A stretch of 64,000 nt of DNA from contig NC_022600.1 of NCBI RefSeq assembly GCF_000484535.1, forward strand, positions 2,170,001 through 2,234,000, given 5' to 3'. The position numbers and the translations under genes are program-made. Of this stretch, positions 63,049-64,000 are shown one piece after another. The notes beneath the pieces were generated by a model. That model saw nothing but the letters and a program-made list of their open reading frames with translations, did no database searches and was not told the DNA's origin. The stretch is from Gloeobacter kilaueensis JS1 (GTDB lineage: Bacteria; Cyanobacteriota; Cyanobacteriia; Gloeobacterales; Gloeobacteraceae). Position 1 is the stretch's first letter, and every line of letters starts with the position of its first letter.

Positions 63049-63759
63049 CTAAACGTCGATACCAAGACCGGCAGCGATTCGCCGCGCCGTCCGCTCCCGC
63101 CGGGCAGTGATGTCCTGCACAGCCTGCCGCGCCTGCTCCAGTATTGGAGCGGGAGCGGTTTCGGGGGAGCCGCTGTTAAAGGGCGGCTCAGGCGCATAGG
63201 CAATACCGAGTTGAATGAGCTGGGCCGCCTCGCTGCCGCGCAGCTCAGCCGCCAGCCGCAGGGCACCGTCGATTCCGGCGGTGACACCGGCGGCGAACAC
63301 CCAATTGCCGTCTACTACCACCCTCTCGTTTACCGGGATGGCACCAAAAAATGGCAACAGGTGAAACGAAGCCCAGTGCGTCGTCGCCCGGCGGCCCATC
63401 AATAGACCCGCCGCACCGCAGAGCAGGGCACCGGTGCAGACGGAGAAGACGCTGAGCGCGCCCGCCGCCTGCTGCCGTATCCAGCCCAGCACCTCGTCGT
63501 TGTCCATCAAAGCTTCCTGACCAAAGCCGCCGGGAATGTGTAGAACGTCGAGTTGGGGCGCATCGGCCAGAGTCGCATCTGGGACGAGGCGCAGTCCTTT
63601 AAGATCGCGAACCGGCTCAGCCGTTCTGGCATAAATCTTGTAAGTCGAATTTGGCAGGCGCGACAGCACCTCGAACGGTCCTGTAAGGTCAATCTGGTCC
63701 AGCCCCTCAAAAAGCAGGGAGCCGATCTGCAGGTGGGTGTCGTCGGGAATCACAGACAT
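63049..63759 (-). CDS. DJ-1/PfpI family protein (InhA-like)
   Basis: 236 aa of the class I glutamine amidotransferase-like superfamily. The reactive Cys is in VFSVCTGALLCGAAGLLMGR with RRATTHWASFHLL after it, and the acidic partner in LLFEGLDQIDLTGPFEVL. That arrangement fits isonitrile hydratase InhA or the ligand domain of GATase1-AraC regulators; here no AraC domain is attached. Function uncertain between hydratase and glyoxalase. Confidence 0.85.
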   Translation of the reverse strand: MSVIPDDTHLQIGSLLFEGLDQIDLTGPFEVLSRLPNSTYKIYARTAEPVRDLKGLRLVPDATLADAPQLDVLHIPGGFGQEALMDNDEVLGWIRQQAAGALSVFSVCTGALLCGAAGLLMGRRATTHWASFHLLPFFGAIPVNERVVVDGNWVFAAGVTAGIDGALRLAAELRGSEAAQLIQLGIAYAPEPPFNSGSPETAPAPILEQARQAVQDITARRERTARRIAAGLGIDV

Positions 63760-64000
63760 CTTGGAGGCAAATATTAGAAGAACCAGACAACTTCACATTA
63801 CAGCGATCTGCATCGATAGTTGATAAGCTTCGCCCCTGTGGGGAGATTTCGATCGAACCGGCGGTGCTACCTAGATATCAGCCTTTAGAGATGGTTCGAT
63901 GAAAGATCCATTTGTTACTTTGAGGGCGGGTGAACAGCAACTGCCGCGGCTTATGAACTAGTTTCACCTGTTATCAACCCAATTATCTTCAGTTCGTTCT
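63760..64000. other. No feature recognised
   Basis: 241 bases at the right edge, AT-richer than the coding regions. A 20-codon frame begins at 63899 (MKDPFVTLRAGEQQ...) but ends at 63961. It may be the left flank of a gene outside the window. Confidence 0.4.

Noticed and set aside
63899-63961. Short 20-codon frame near the right edge
   Set aside because: Too short and without a clear ribosome site; it may be chance.

Overview
The window is high-GC, densely coded bacterial DNA from a cyanobacterium, most likely a deep-branching Gloeobacter-type organism. The cyanobacterial calls rest on NDH-1 subunits NdhH, NdhK and NdhJ, a PedR-like LuxR regulator, the cyanobacterial RNase HI architecture, DUF4330 and several cyanobacteria-type small proteins. 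The Gloeobacter assignment is inference from GC content, the hopanoid gene pair, the unusual thioredoxin-reductase-like flavoprotein and the loosely clustered ndh genes. I see no tRNA, rRNA, CRISPR array or prophage.

Layout. 0-4.4 kb: end of hpnA, hpnH (hopanoid side-chain synthesis), a PLP ammonia-lyase, rnhA and a PhoH ATPase, all on the + strand. 4.5-5.8 kb: an IS110-family insertion sequence inside a copy of a dispersed repeat. 5.9-14.5 kb: marC, topA, a DUF4142 protein, a TerB-like protein, a secreted M28 peptidase and an alpha/beta hydrolase. 14.7-16.75 kb: an AT-richer toxin-module/immunity-like pair abutting gpmI. 18.5-28.7 kb: an unknown helical protein, an NfeD-SPFH-gamma carbonic anhydrase cluster, a cupin, a RemA-like protein, a penicillin acylase and an S9 peptidase. 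28.7-32.7 kb: ndhH, a MidA-type methyltransferase and divergent ndhK-ndhJ. 32.7-42.9 kb: a three-gene membrane stress-type operon, a dockerin protein, a TrxR-like flavoprotein, small metabolic genes, bioB, an Anbu-type protease and a PedR-like regulator. 43.1-45.5 kb: a second atypical locus, with a 657-residue acidic repeat protein ending in a glycine-zipper segment and a small membrane protein. 45.6-64 kb: a FemAB/GNAT-like transferase, a secreted seven-repeat propeller protein, NurA, an ABC exporter, an ADP-ribosylglycohydrolase overlapping a Phd-like antitoxin, recG, rhomboid, dnaK, a DinG-type helicase and a DJ-1/PfpI protein.

The strongest unusual signal is at the IS110-type element. 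Its 5' non-coding end can be read as a bridge RNA with two guide loops. One loop matches both halves of the interrupted repeat around a CT core. The other matches the element's own two ends. Joining the ends would create a TTGACT-17 nt-TATATT promoter facing that RNA. The host repeat occurs three times here, each time just downstream of a gene, and combines a long perfect hairpin with a G-quadruplex-like tract. Two polymorphic-toxin-like loci and an antitoxin/ADP-ribosylglycohydrolase overlap are the other conflict-system candidates.

All identifications are from reading motifs and overall sequence resemblance. No database search was run.
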